Shown piece by piece: positions 49,430 to 60,231 of a stretch of DNA of 64,000 nt (within the stretch, counting starts at the first letter, position 1; each line of letters opens with the position of its first letter). The translations under genes were made by a program, and so were the position numbers. The stretch comes from DASCOT01 sp965197275. GTDB taxonomy: Bacteria; Acidobacteriota; UBA890; WLXD01. The stretch lies in assembly GCA_965197275.1 (NCBI GenBank), contig CBDAMQ010000031.1:334874-398873 (forward strand), in the 5' to 3' direction. Below the pieces are notes generated by a model. The model worked only from the letters and a program-made list of their open reading frames with translations. It made no database searches and was not told the DNA's origin.

Positions 49430-49466
49430 ACGCGGCCACTGTCTCTTCGTCGGCAAGGAGCTCGCG

Positions 49467-52315
49467 ATGTCCATGCGCACGGAAGCCGCCCGGCTGTTTG
49501 TCGCGGTGACGGTGCTGGCAGCAGCGGCTCTACCCGGTGCCAGGTTGCTTGCGCAGGACATCACGGGCTCGATGTCGGGAGCGGTTACCGACCCTGACGG
49601 GGCGTCGCTCCCGGGCGTGTCGGTTACGGTGAACTCTGGCCTGGTCCCGACCGCGACCCTCTATACGCAAGCCAACGGCGTCTACCGCTTCCCCACGCTG
49701 CCGCCGGGCGACGATTATCAGCTGACGTTCGCGCTGGAGGGCTTCACGACCGTCATCCAGGCTGGCCTTTTGGTCCGGGTGAGCGGCGATACCCGTATCG
49801 ATGTCGCCATGACCGTGTCGAGTATCCAGGAGACGGTCACCGTTACAGGCGCCACGCCGATCGTCGACGTCAAGGATACCGGCATCAGCACCAACCTCAC
49901 CGAGCGCTACATGCAGTCGATTCCCTCGGCTCGCGACCCGTGGGTGATGCTCGAGCACACGGGCGGCATGCAGATCGACCGGCAAAACATCGGCGGCTCG
50001 GAGTCGGGCCAGCAGTCGGGTTTCAACGCCTACGGGTCGATACGCAGCGATACCGTCTGGTCGTACGACGGTGCCGTGATCACCGAGATGACCGCCTCGG
50101 GCGCCTCGTCGATGTACTACGACTTCGATGCCTTCGAGGAGATCTCGATCACCACGGCGGGCAACGATCCCTCAGTGCAGACCGGCGGCATCCACATCAA
50201 CTTCGTCACCAAGCGAGGTGGCAACCAGTGGCGGGGCTCGGGCCGCTTCTACATCACCGACAGCTCTCTACAGTCGGATAGTGTCTCCGACTCGGAGGGT
50301 AATCTCACCGGCAACTTCTCCGAGGAGGATCTGTTCCCCGGCTACATCGGTAACTCGATCGACAGCATCAAAGACTTCGGAGTCGAGGCAGGAGGCCCGG
50401 TCGTTGGTGAACGTCTCTACGTCTGGGGTGCCTACGGCAAACAGGACATCGCGCAGCTCGTCGGCCGGACGCCGGATGCCACACAGCTGACCAACTGGCA
50501 CGCCAAGGTGAACTGGCACCTCGGCGATCGAGCCGTGGTGAACTACACGTTTCTGCACGCGGAGAAAACCAAGCAGGGCCGCGGCGCCGGGCCCAGGCGT
50601 CCCCCGAGACGACGTTCATTCAGGGCGGTCCGGCACCGATCCACACGGGCAAGGTGCAGTACACGATCAACGACAACAACTACGTCGAAGTTACGTTCAA
50701 CCATCGCGACAGCAAGTTCTTCCTCGAGCCAGCAGCCGGCCGCGGTCCGCAGGTCAGCTTCGATCTGGGCACCGGCGTGTGGGGCGGCAGCTATTTCTTC
50801 TACGCCCTGGGCAGCCCGACTTGGAACGCCAAGCTCGACGGCAACGGTTACATAGCCGGCGCCGGGGTCGATCATGAGCTCAAGTACGGCTACAACTTCC
50901 GCGATGTGACCGCGAGCTCGATCTGAGGTCCGGCCGGTGGCGCTCTGGCGACGTTCTTCAACAGCGCGCCGATCGAGGCCTGGCTCCTCCAGGATGAGCA
51001 GTCCCGTTACCAAGGTCGGCAGCACAGCCTCTATGTGGGCGACACGCTCAGCGCCGGCGGGCTGACGATCAACGCCGGTCTACGCTACGACCGCCAGACG
51101 AGCACGGCGTTGCCCAGCTCCGCCCCGGCGCACGCACTGGTGCCGACGACCTTCCCCGCGGTCTCGTTCAATGGCTTCGACGCCGGCTTCGCCTGGCGAT
51201 CGGTGTCGCCGCGATTGGGGCTGACTTACGACCTGAGCGGCGATGCTCGCACCCTCGTTCGATTGAACGCCGCACGCTACTACTCGCCGATGCCGGCGCA
51301 CGAGTTGGCGTTCCCCAAGATCACCACGTGCTGCCGGCGGATGGACTTCGAGTGGACAGATGGGAACGGCAACGGATCGGTCGACTCCGGCGAGACCGGT
51401 GATCTGCTCTTCGTCACGGGCGGCTGGGATCCGGCTAATCCGAACGTCGAGTCCCCCAACTTGGTCACCGAGACATCGCCGCCCGTCAGCGACGAGCTCA
51501 TTGTCGGCATCGAGCGTGAGATCGATCCGTCCCTCGGCGTCGGAGCCAACTTCGTATACCGGCGGAACGGCAACTTCACCTGGGACATACGCGAGGGTGA
51601 AGAGGACGATGCCTTCTGGACTCCGGTCACCCAGGAGATCGCTGGCTTCGGCCCTCTCGAGGTCTACCAGCCCGTGGGAGTGCGCTCGAACCGCAACGCC
51701 TACCAGCAGCGGCACGATTACCACACGCGCTACAGGGGCGTGGAGCTATTCCTGACCAAGCGATTCGCGAATGGCTGGATGGCGAATGCCTCGCTGAACC
51801 TCGGCAACAATACTCAGCACTTCGCCGGGACCCGTGGCTACACCGACCCGACAAACGTTGGCGCCACCGACGGGCGCACCCTGGCCCCGGTGGCGGGACG
51901 CCTCGGTACCACCCATCTGGGGGCCACCTGGTTCTTCAAGAGCTCGGCGATGTATCAGTTCAGCGACTCGGGTGTGAGCCTGGCGGGCTTCTTTCAGGTA
52001 CGGCAGGGCAATCTCAACCCGCAGCTGGTGCGATCCAACCAGCGCGCTTTTGGCGCCGGTCGGGCGCTCGCCTGGATAGAGCCCATCGGCGAAACTCGGC
52101 TGGGGACCTACTGGAACCTCGATCTGCGCGCTGAGAAGACCTTCGACCTGTACCAGCGCGGCCGTGTCCACCTGATCGTCGACGCCTTCAACCTGACCAA
52201 CAACGACACCGCGCTGGAGCGGTTCAACCAGGTGAACTCCCCTGTCCACGATCGCATCACCGAGGTGGTGCAGGGTCGAACCATCCGCCTCGGGGTGCGA
52301 TTGTTGCTGCGATAG
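49467..52315 (+). pseudogene. Oar-like TonB-dependent receptor with frameshift and in-frame stop
   Basis: Starts at ATG 49467 (AAGGAG upstream). Signal peptide, then a carboxypeptidase-regulatory-like domain (GSMSGAVTDPDGASLPGVSVTV) and plug (GATPIVDVKDTGISTNLTE). Frame continues to about 50588, where a missing base in the GCC-GGG-CCC run shifts it. The correct sequence resumes one frame over as AQASPETTFIQGG...VQYTINDNNYVEVTF. A TGA at 50924-50926 then interrupts DVTASSI*GPAGGALATFF in the same frame. Strands continue to the C-terminus LGVRLLLR. Intact relatives are ~900-1000 residues. It would be an outer-membrane transporter; as read, it is disrupted. A base error in the assembly is the main alternative. 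Confidence 0.85.
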
Positions 52316-52332
52316 GGACGCGAGGAAGGATC

Positions 52333-55073
52333 GTGGAGACCGGTTCCACCCTGGGACACTTCGAGATCGTCGAGCCGCTTGGCGCCGGCGGTATGGGCGA
52401 GGTGTACCGGGCGCGCGACGGCAAGTTGCAACGCGAGGTCGCACTCAAGCTGCTGCCAGCTGACCTTTCGGCCGATCCGGAGCGCCTGGCTCGACTGGAG
52501 CGCGAGGCACAGCTGCTGGCGGCCCTGAACCACCAGGGCATCGCTGCCATCTACAGCCTCGAGCAGGACGGGGAGCGCCGCTTCCTGGTCCTCGAGCTGG
52601 TCGAGGGCGAGACCCTGGGCGAGCGCCTGGCCCGGGAGCCACTGCCGGTCGACGCGGCGCTCGCGATCGCCAGGCAGATCGCCGAGGCGCTGGAGCCCGC
52701 TCACGGCGCCGGCATCATCATCGCGACCTCAAGCCCGACAACGTCAAGATCACCCCGGACTTCAAGGTCAAGGTGCTGGACTTCGGCCTCGCCAAGAGCA
52801 CCGAGGGAATCGTCAGCTCCTCCGGCACCGACCTGAGCCAGTCCCCGACCTTGATGGCCGGGAGCACGCAGACCGGCGTGATTCTCGGCACGGCCGCCTA
52901 CATGAGCCCGGAGCAGGCACGCGGACAGGAGCTGGACAAGCGCACCGACATCTGGTCGTTTGGCCTGGTGCTGTTCGAGATGTTAGCTGGCACCAGCCCG
53001 TATCGCGCCGACACGCTGTCGGACACGCTGGCGGGGATCCTCAAGGAAGATCCGAACTGGGACGCGTTGCCGGAGGAGACACCCCCTCAGGTGCGTCGGC
53101 TGCTGCGCCGGTGCTTGCACAAGGAAGCACGGAACCGCCTGCACGACATCGCCGACGCGCGCATCGAGATCGAGGAGGCGATCGAGCATCCCGACTCGAT
53201 CGAGGACGGCCAGATGGCCGCTGGTTCGCTGGCAGATCGATCATCACCCGCCGACGTTCGAAGACTCGTGCTCGTCACGGGATTGATTGCGGGCATCGGC
53301 GGCGGTCTGCTGGGATGGTGGCTGAATCGAGCGGAGACCTTGGAGCCAGCGCCCAGCGTCCGGGTGCAGACTCGCCTCACGGACGGAAGCATCTATCGGA
53401 CTCTTGTCCCGTCCGTCGTCCTCTCGCCAGACGGCAGAAACATCGTCTATCACGTTGGCACGACGACACAGCCGGAGCTTCACATCCGCCGGCTAGACGA
53501 GCTCACGAGCCGGCGATTGGCCTCGGGCGGCAGGCCGTTCGTCTCGCCGGATGGCGCCTGGGTGGGGTTCTCGGCCACGGGCGTCGGGGGAGATCTGCAC
53601 AAGGTCGCCGTAACCGGGGGAACTCCGCAGACCGTGGCGACCATCAGCTCCTTCGCGGCGGACGTGCGAGGCGCCGCTTGGACGACGGATGACACGATCA
53701 TCTATGGCACGCGCCTTGGCGGGCTGATGCGCGTGCCGGCGGCGGGAGGCGAGCCTGAAGCGCTGACGAAGCTACGGGACGGCGAGATGACCCACCGATG
53801 GCCGTGGTTGCTGCCGGGTGAAAGGTACCTGCTTTTCACATCGCGGTCCGAGGCTGCCGAGACGTTCGATGCCGCCGACATCGAGGTGTTGGACCTGGCG
53901 ACAGGGCAGCGGTCGCTGCTGTTCGAGAACGGGACCGACGCACGCTACGTGGCGGTCACGGGACACATCGTCTACCTGAACGGGACCACGCTGTACGGGA
54001 TTCCGTTCAATCCGGAAACGCTCGAAATCAGCGGCACTCCGGTGGCTGTGCTGACTAGCGTGGCCCAGTTCAATGCCAACGGTGGCGGTCAGTACAGCTT
54101 TACCTCCAGGGGCACGCTGGCGTACCTGAGCTATGACCTGAAGCCGTACCCGATTCTGCAGGTGAGCCGTGACGGCACTGAGAGCGTGCTATGGCCAGAG
54201 CCCGGGCTGTTCGCCGATCCTCATTTGTCGCCCGACGGCACACGGCTGGCGCTGACGGTTCGCGGCGACAACAACAACCGGGATATCTGGGTGCACGATC
54301 TGATCCGCGGCGGCCGCACGCGAGTCACGACCGATGAAGGAGCGGACACGAACCCGGTGTTCTCGCCCGATGGCGCCTACCTGGCCTTCAACTCCGACCG
54401 CAACCTGCGCGGGGACGCCATGGAGATCTTCCGAGCCCGCGCCGACGGCTCGGGGGAGGCTGAGCTCCTGCGACCGCGCTGGGGCTGGCCGAGCGACTGG
54501 TCCGACGACGGCAGCCTGCTGGCGCACACGGCATGGGCCCGACCGACGGGGGGCGCCCGGGTCGCCATCCTGCCTCTCAGCGGAGATGCTGAGCCGGAGC
54601 TCGTTGCGGCGACGCCTGGCGTGAACGAGATGCAGCCGGCGCTGTCGCCGAACAACAGGTGGATCGCATACACGTCCGACGAGACGGGGATCGAGGAGGT
54701 CTACGTTCGGCCCTACCCGCCGGCCGACGGTGTCTCGCCGATCTCGGTCGCCGGCGGAGGGCAGCCCCGTTGGCGAGCCGACGGCCGAGAACTCTACTTT
54801 CGCAGCGACGAAGGCATCATGGCGGTCGCCGTGGAGACCGACGGAGCCACATTTCGGCACGATCGCCCGCGGCGGCTGTTCGAGGGGCTCTTCCGTGGTG
54901 ATGCGGCGGGGATGGAGATTGCCGGCAGTGGAGTGCACTGGAGCTACGATGTGTCATCCGATGGCGAGCGCTGCGTGATGTTCCCCGCCGCCGGCGATGA
55001 TGGTCTCGGGGACGCCGTGATCGTCTCCAACTGGTTCGAGGAGCTGCGCAGGCTGGTACCCGTCGACCGGTAG
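52333..55073 (+). pseudogene. Ser/Thr protein kinase with TolB-like sensor, frameshifted in the catalytic loop
   Basis: Starts GTG/ATG region at 52333, 18 nt after the receptor gene. Kinase N-lobe intact (LGAGGMGEVYRARDGKLQREVALKLLP, ERLAREPLP). At 52719-52721 a base is missing: GGCATCATCATCGCGACCTC should read ...ATCCATCGCGAC..., giving IIHRDLKPDN. This frameshift hits the catalytic HRD loop exactly. The other frame carries VKVLDFGLAKSTEG, GTAAYMSPEQARG, a TM helix (LVLVTGLIAGIGGGLLGWWL) and ~500 residues of beta-propeller repeats (LSPDGRNIVYHV, FSPDGAYLAFNSDRN, WRADGRELYFRSDEG). Normal plan: membrane kinase with periplasmic propeller sensor. As read, nonfunctional, unless the base is an assembly error. 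Confidence 0.87.
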
Positions 55074-55209
55074 ATGCGCCGACTGTCTCTCGCGCCGACG
55101 CAGGAGCTCCTCGCTCAGCGAGAAGCCCCGCCCCGGCTCGCTTCAGCGGCACACCTCCATGCAGATCGAGCAGTCCAACGTCTTGCCCAGGCGCGATCCG
55201 GGTGGACTC

Positions 55210-55506
55210 ATGACCGTCTCAACCGACGGTATGCCGGACGCGATCCACTGGTTCATCGTCACTCCTCACGCGCGACGGGCGATGATGCGGCGTGGCCTGA
55301 CAGATGAGGTGGTTCGAGGCGTTCTCGCGTCACCGGAGCAGCGGCGAAGGATCCGCGCCGGGCGCGACGTTCTGCAAACCCGACGCACGCTCGACGGCGG
55401 CCTATACTTGGTCCGTGTCTTCGTTGACGTGAGTTTGGATCCACCGCAGATCGTCACCGCTTACCGCACGAGCAAGGTCGGCAAATACTGGAGCGGCTGC
55501 TCATGA
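55210..55506 (+). CDS. DUF4258-domain protein
   Basis: About 98 aa from ATG 55210 (GGTGGA at 55201-55206); an ATG at 55159 would add 17 residues. The core HWFIVTPHARRAMMRRGLTDEVVRGVLASPEQRRRIRAGRDVLQTRR, then LVRVFVDVSLDPPQIVTAYRTSKVGKYW matches the DUF4258 pattern (H-x-x-x-R-M...R-G-x-x...V...T-V-Y). Members are often toxin-like partners of small DUF2283 proteins. It overlaps the following DUF2283 gene by 4 nt, which supports a two-gene module. Not shown to be toxic. Confidence 0.8.
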   Translation: MTVSTDGMPDAIHWFIVTPHARRAMMRRGLTDEVVRGVLASPEQRRRIRAGRDVLQTRRTLDGGLYLVRVFVDVSLDPPQIVTAYRTSKVGKYWSGCS

Positions 55507-55703
55507 AGGTTACCTACGATACCCGGACCGACACCCTCACGGTTCAGTTGAAGGACGGCACGGCGATCGCGGAAAGCGACGAGGATAAGCCCGGGATCGT
55601 CCTCGATTACGACGCGGAGGGCGATTTGGTGGCGGTCGAGATTCTGGACGCTTCAGTGCATGTGTCCGAAGCGGACAAGGTCGAGTTTCATACGGTCGAG
55701 TGA
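55503..55703 (+). CDS. DUF2283-domain protein
   Basis: 66 aa: MKVTYDTRTDTLTVQL, then ESDEDKPGIVLDYDAEGDLVAVEILDAS, the compact all-beta DUF2283 pattern. Overlaps the DUF4258 gene (ATGA). Paired arrangement suggests a functional pair, possibly antitoxin-like. Its 3' end runs 16 nt into the convergent MmgE/PrpD gene. Confidence 0.85.
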   Translation: MKVTYDTRTDTLTVQLKDGTAIAESDEDKPGIVLDYDAEGDLVAVEILDASVHVSEADKVEFHTVE

Positions 55704-57262
55704 GATCCATGTTCCGGCCGCAACCTGGACGACGAGAGGAACGGGTCTTGACTCAGTTCCGCGTGGGCGCCCGAGCTCGGCGGTACCAGCGTGGCCATCA
55801 GCGCGGAGACGTCGTCGACGTTTTCGAGATCGGCGATCAGAGCTCCGAGCTGCCGCAGCTGCTCGAGCGGCAACAGCCGCTGGCCGTCCTTCTGTAGCCA
55901 TTCGCCCCAGTCGTTCTGTGGGGACGGATAGACGAAGGCGTTGGAGTCGCCCACGAGCGTGCGGCCGTCGGTGGCGTGTAGGGCGACCCGACAGTAGCGT
56001 CCGTTGGTCTCGTGACCGTCTTCGTAGCTCAGCACCACCTTGTCCATCTCACGCGCGACGGTCGGGTCGTTGACCACCTCGTCGGTGTAGCGCTCGGGAA
56101 CGACCTCGCCGTCGATCAGCGCCACCGCCAGGGCGTAGGGGAGCGACGAGTAGGCGTCGTCCCAGCGGCTGAAGGGCCCCCGCATTGCGACCTCCGTGCG
56201 GGCCTCACGCTGCGAGGGAAGGAACGCCACGACCTTCAGCACCTGGTCGGCCACGAGCTCGTTGTCGCCCATCAGATCGAGCAGAAGCTGGATGGCCACC
56301 GCGTTGGCGCCGGTGCCGTGATGGCGTTTCTGCTCGGCGGTGAGAATCTCCCAGTCGGTGCCCATGCCGGCGATCGTGTCGTCGAGCTCCTCCGGAACCT
56401 TGCCGAAGAAAGTGCCGTAGAGCCCGATCGGGCCCTCTATGCCCACCCGGCTGGCATCGCCCGGGCCGGTTGCCGACAGCGGCACGGCGAAGGTGCCGTT
56501 GCGGCTGATGAAGCTATAGAAGTGCTCCATTTGGCCGCCCTCCGGCACTCCCATGCACAGGTTGGTGCCGTAGGTGAGCACGTTGGCCATGGCAGGTGCG
56601 TCGAACCCGAGCAGCTTGCCGCCAACGGTGGTGGGGCCGTAGCCGCCGAAGATCATCGTCGGACGGCGTGGCCAGGGCGCCGCCCATCCGGTCACCGGGC
56701 GGCCCAGCTTGCCGAGTACCTCGTAGCCGAGGGTCAGCGCGAGCAGCATGTCGCGGCCCGACGAACGAACGGCCTCACCCAGGGCAAGAGCTGTTGGCAA
56801 CGTGATGATGCCGGCGTGGATGCCCGCCGGCCAGACGACGTCGTCGCGCCAGGTGGCACGCATGAGCGTGCAGTTGGCGAACGCGGCGTCGGACGGCAGC
56901 AGGCGAGTCCGCTCGCCGATCACCGTGGATCCGCCACCCGCTTGCTGCAGCTGCGCGGCGACGGCGCGCATATGCCCCGCCTTGTCTTCGAACGCGCCGG
57001 CGAAAGCCAGGCCGAAGTGGTAGACGATCTGTTCCTTCGCCTTCTCGACTACGGCGGCGGGAAGGTCTTCGTAGCGCGCTGTGGCGACGAACTCGCCGAT
57101 TCTCTCCGTCGCTGTCGGGTGTGGGCTGTTCTGGGTGATCTGCGAAGGGGCGGCGCTCGGCGACGCGGTTGCCTTCCGCGCCATCACGGTCTCGCCGAGC
57201 GTGGCCGCCCCGAGGTTGGCGCCGAGTAGCTTGAAGAGCGTGCGCCGGTCCAGCGGCGTCAT
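55688..57262 (-). CDS. MmgE/PrpD-family protein with Tat-like leader (1 of 4)
   Basis: 524 aa from ATG 57262, overlapping the upstream paralogue's stop. The N-terminus TPLDRRTLFKLLGANLGAAT carries a twin-arginine followed by a hydrophobic stretch, consistent with Tat export. The MmgE/PrpD core begins near residue 50 (ATERIGEFVATARYEDLPAAVVEKAKEQIVYHFGLAFAG). Later are GIHAGIITLPTALALGEA, GYEVLGKLGRPVTGW, EILTAEQKRHHGTGANAVAIQLLLDLM and SSLPYALAVALIDGEVVPERYTD, all typical. The family includes 2-methylcitrate dehydratase and IDS-epimerase homologues, normally cytoplasmic and ~450-500 aa. Last in a chain of three coupled genes. Confidence 0.87.
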   Translation of the reverse strand: MTPLDRRTLFKLLGANLGAATLGETVMARKATASPSAAPSQITQNSPHPTATERIGEFVATARYEDLPAAVVEKAKEQIVYHFGLAFAGAFEDKAGHMRAVAAQLQQAGGGSTVIGERTRLLPSDAAFANCTLMRATWRDDVVWPAGIHAGIITLPTALALGEAVRSSGRDMLLALTLGYEVLGKLGRPVTGWAAPWPRRPTMIFGGYGPTTVGGKLLGFDAPAMANVLTYGTNLCMGVPEGGQMEHFYSFISRNGTFAVPLSATGPGDASRVGIEGPIGLYGTFFGKVPEELDDTIAGMGTDWEILTAEQKRHHGTGANAVAIQLLLDLMGDNELVADQVLKVVAFLPSQREARTEVAMRGPFSRWDDAYSSLPYALAVALIDGEVVPERYTDEVVNDPTVAREMDKVVLSYEDGHETNGRYCRVALHATDGRTLVGDSNAFVYPSPQNDWGEWLQKDGQRLLPLEQLRQLGALIADLENVDDVSALMATLVPPSSGAHAELSQDPFLSSSRLRPEHGSHSTV

Positions 57263-58656
57263 CCGGACCGCCCGGCTGGCACCACCGTCGCCATCAGCTC
57301 GCTCACGTCGTCCAGGTTCTCGAGATCGCCGATGAGGTGCTCCAGCTTCTGGAGCTGCTCCAGCGGCAACAGCCGCGCACCGTCCTCCTGCAGCCAGTCG
57401 CCCCAGACGCTGGGCGGAAACGGGAACAGGAAGGTGTCGGACTCGGCCATCACCTTGCGCCCGTCGGTGGTGTGCACCTCGAGCCGCACGTAGCGCTCCA
57501 CGGCGTGGCCTTCCTCGAACGACGCCGAAACCTTCTGCATCTGTTGGGCCACAGCGGGGTCGTTGTAGACGCTGTCGGGGGCCGCCCACTTGTAACGCTC
57601 GACCTCCGGTCTACCGTCGACCAGGATCAACGCCAGTGCGTACGGCAGCGACGAGTACGCCTCCACCAGCGCGTTGAACGGGCCGCGGTTGATGTACTCC
57701 TCGCGGAAGCTCCGCGCCGTCGGTAAGAACACGTCGATCTTCGCCACGTTGTCGGCGGTGAGGCCGTGCTGCCGCACCAGACCCAACATCAGCTCGATGG
57801 CGACGGCGCTCTGGCCGGTGCCCGGATGCACCTTGGGCTCGGCGGTGAGGATCTCCCAGTCAGAGCCGAAGCTGGTGATCGATTCCTCGACGGCCTCCGG
57901 GATCTCGCCGAAGAACGAGCGATAGAGGCCGAGCTCGCCCTCGATGGTGGTGTTGCTGAAGGAATCCGCGCCGGCCTCGACGAGCTGCGCGGCGAGAATG
58001 CCGCTGCGATTGATCAGGCTGTAGAAGTGGTTGACCATGCCGCCCTCGGGGATGCCCATGCCCAGGTTGGCGGCGAAACCGAGCGCGTGGCTCATGCGCT
58101 CACGATCGAGCCCCATCAGGTGGGCGGCCACGGTGACCGGGCCGTAGCCGCCGAAGATGATCGTCGGCCGGCGCGGGAAGCGCGCCGCCCACGAGTTGGT
58201 CACCCGGCCGAGCGTGCCGAGCACCTCGTAGCCGAGCACCATGCCTAGCAGCAGCTCGCGGCCAGAAGCGTGACGCAGCTCGCCGATCGCCAGCGCCGTT
58301 GGCAGGGTAATCACGCCGGCATGGATGCCTGCCGGGAACGTGACGTCGTCCCGCGTCGAGCCGCGCATCTGGCTGCAGTTGACGAACGCGGCGTCGGCGG
58401 GGAGGAGGCGAGGACTCGCGCCGATGACCGTGGCGCCGTGCGGTTGCTCGATCTGCGCCGCCACCTCCAGCGCCTGTCTGCCCATTGGCTGGGAGGCACC
58501 CTCGAAGGCGCGGCCGAAGAAGAAGACGATGAGCTCCTTGGCCTTGCGGATGACCTCCGGCGGCAAATCCTCGAACCTGGCGCTCACGAGGGAATCGGCG
58601 ATGCGCTCGCTCATTGTTGGCGGCGCGGCGGCCGCGGCCTGTGGAGGCCGGCTCAT
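57259..58656 (-). CDS. MmgE/PrpD-family protein without clear leader (2 of 4)
   Basis: 465 aa from ATG 58656, overlapping the stop of the preceding paralogue. No twin-Arg leader; the N-terminus MSRPPQAAAAAPPTMSERI is short. Core: SERIADSLVSARFEDLPPEVIRKAKELIVFFFGRAF, GYEVLGTLGRVTNSW, EILTAEPKVHPGTGQSAVAIELMLGLV (K-V-H-P rather than K-R-H-H/Y) and SSLPYALALILVDGRPEVERYK. The Lys-His pair near 300 is kept in all four copies in different forms. Probably cytoplasmic, or a subunit that accompanies exported paralogues. Coupled by 4-nt overlaps on both sides. Confidence 0.85.
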   Translation of the reverse strand: MSRPPQAAAAAPPTMSERIADSLVSARFEDLPPEVIRKAKELIVFFFGRAFEGASQPMGRQALEVAAQIEQPHGATVIGASPRLLPADAAFVNCSQMRGSTRDDVTFPAGIHAGVITLPTALAIGELRHASGRELLLGMVLGYEVLGTLGRVTNSWAARFPRRPTIIFGGYGPVTVAAHLMGLDRERMSHALGFAANLGMGIPEGGMVNHFYSLINRSGILAAQLVEAGADSFSNTTIEGELGLYRSFFGEIPEAVEESITSFGSDWEILTAEPKVHPGTGQSAVAIELMLGLVRQHGLTADNVAKIDVFLPTARSFREEYINRGPFNALVEAYSSLPYALALILVDGRPEVERYKWAAPDSVYNDPAVAQQMQKVSASFEEGHAVERYVRLEVHTTDGRKVMAESDTFLFPFPPSVWGDWLQEDGARLLPLEQLQKLEHLIGDLENLDDVSELMATVVPAGRSG

Positions 58657-60191
58657 GGTTGCCCTCCAGGATTCCTCCGGGATCGGTCCGACGCGCCCGA
58701 CGGTACCACCGTCGCCATCAGCTCCGACACGTCGTCGAGGTTCTCGAGGTCGCCGATGAGCTGTTCGAGTCGTTGCAGCTGCAGCGGTGAAAGCAGCCGC
58801 AGTCCGTCGCGCTGCAGCCACTCACCCCAGACGCTGCGCGGAAAGGCAAACTCGTACACATCGGCGTCGCGTATCAACGTGGTGCCTTCGGCGGTGTGGA
58901 TTTCCAGTCGGCAGTAGCGGGCGATCTCATGCCCGTCCTCGAAGCCCACCTCGATCTTCGGCAGCTGCCGCGCGATGCGCTCGGCGACGGGGGCCTCGGT
59001 GTAGCGCTCGGGTCCGACCCTGCCGTCGACCAGAGCCACCGCCAGCGCGTAGGGCATCGACGAGAACCTGTTGGCGCCCGGTCCGAACGGGCCGCGGAAG
59101 ACGTACTCCTCGCGAAACCCTCGCTCCGTGGGCAGGAAGACGTCGATCTTCGCCACCCGGTCAGCAGTGAGGTCGTGGTCCCTGACCAGGCCCAACAGCA
59201 GCTCGATGGCGATCGTGCTCTGCCCCGTACCGTGATGGCGTTTTTGCTCCGCCTTGAAGATCTCCCAGTCGGAGCCCAGGTCGTCGATCAGGCCCGGTAG
59301 CGCGGCCGGAATCTCGCCGAAGAAGGTCTGGTACAAGCCGAAATCGCCTTCGATCGTCGCACGGCTCCCGGGCGTGCCGCCGGCCTCCGCCAGCAGCGCC
59401 GCGAAGGTCGCGTTGCCCGCTACTAGGCTGAAGTAATGCTCTGTCTGCCCACCTTCGGGCACGCCCATCCCGAGGTTGGCGGCGTAACCGAGCGCGCTCG
59501 CCATACGTTCTCGATCGAGCCCCATCAGCCGCCCCGACACCACGATCGGTGCGTAGCCGCCCCAAACCATCGTCGCGCGCCGAATCCACGGCGCCGCCCA
59601 CGAGTTGATCACGTTGCCGAGCTTGCCGGCGACCTCGTAGCCGAGAACCATCGCCAACAGGACCTCGCGGCCCGCCAGCCGGCCGACCTCGCCCAACGCC
59701 AGCGCCGTAGGCAAGGTGCCGATGCCGGCATGGATGCCGGAGGGGAACAACACGTCGTCGCGAAAGGTGGAGCGCATAAGGGTACAGTTGGCGAACGCCG
59801 CGTCGGCCGGCAGCAGACGGTAGCGCTCGCCGATGACCGTGGCGCCGCCGGTGTGCTGATCTAGCTGGCGCGCGATGGCACGCATGTGCTCGGCCTTGTG
59901 ATCGAACGAGCCGCCGAAAGCCAGACCGAAGTGATAGACGATCTGCTCCTTGGCTCGGTCGATCACCGCCTGTGGCAGGTTCTCGAAGCGGGCGTCGACG
60001 ACGCTGTCGGCGATCCTCTCGCTGAGCGTCCTGGTCGCCTGGGCGGCGCCGGCCAGCGGAGCATCCGCGGCGGAATGTGCGCGCCCCGCGGCGGCGGTGG
60101 CCATACCCATCATTAGGTGCCTGCCGAGAGCGAACGTTCCCAAGTTCGCGCCCATGCCCTGGATCAGGCGGCGCCGGTCCACCGAGCCCAA
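58653..60191 (-). CDS. MmgE/PrpD-family protein with Tat-like leader (3 of 4)
   Basis: 512 aa. Leader SVDRRRLIQGMGANLGTFALGRHLM has R-R-R-L-I and a weakly hydrophobic stretch, matching the DRR...GANLG frame of copy 1, so the leaders are related. Core from ~55: ERIADSVVDARFENLPQAVIDRAKEQIVYHFGLAFGG, GIHAGIGTLPTALALGEV, GYEVAGKLGNVINSW, EIFKAEQKRHHGTGQSTIAIELLLGLV and SSMPYALAVALVDGRVGPERYTE. First gene of the coupled trio; its 5' end is 41 nt from the small dimeric-barrel-like gene. Confidence 0.87.
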   Translation of the reverse strand: MGSVDRRRLIQGMGANLGTFALGRHLMMGMATAAAGRAHSAADAPLAGAAQATRTLSERIADSVVDARFENLPQAVIDRAKEQIVYHFGLAFGGSFDHKAEHMRAIARQLDQHTGGATVIGERYRLLPADAAFANCTLMRSTFRDDVLFPSGIHAGIGTLPTALALGEVGRLAGREVLLAMVLGYEVAGKLGNVINSWAAPWIRRATMVWGGYAPIVVSGRLMGLDRERMASALGYAANLGMGVPEGGQTEHYFSLVAGNATFAALLAEAGGTPGSRATIEGDFGLYQTFFGEIPAALPGLIDDLGSDWEIFKAEQKRHHGTGQSTIAIELLLGLVRDHDLTADRVAKIDVFLPTERGFREEYVFRGPFGPGANRFSSMPYALAVALVDGRVGPERYTEAPVAERIARQLPKIEVGFEDGHEIARYCRLEIHTAEGTTLIRDADVYEFAFPRSVWGEWLQRDGLRLLSPLQLQRLEQLIGDLENLDDVSELMATVVPSGASDRSRRNPGGQP

Positions 60192-60231
60192 AGATGGTCT
60201 CCGATCGCTCCGGTTGCGGAGCAGAGTTTCA

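Noticed and set aside
50915..50935. TGA at 50924-50926 read as selenocysteine or stop-codon readthrough.
   Set aside because: No selenocysteine-type context or SECIS-like hairpin was apparent and receptor families do not carry Sec; a mutation or base error is simpler given the frameshift upstream.
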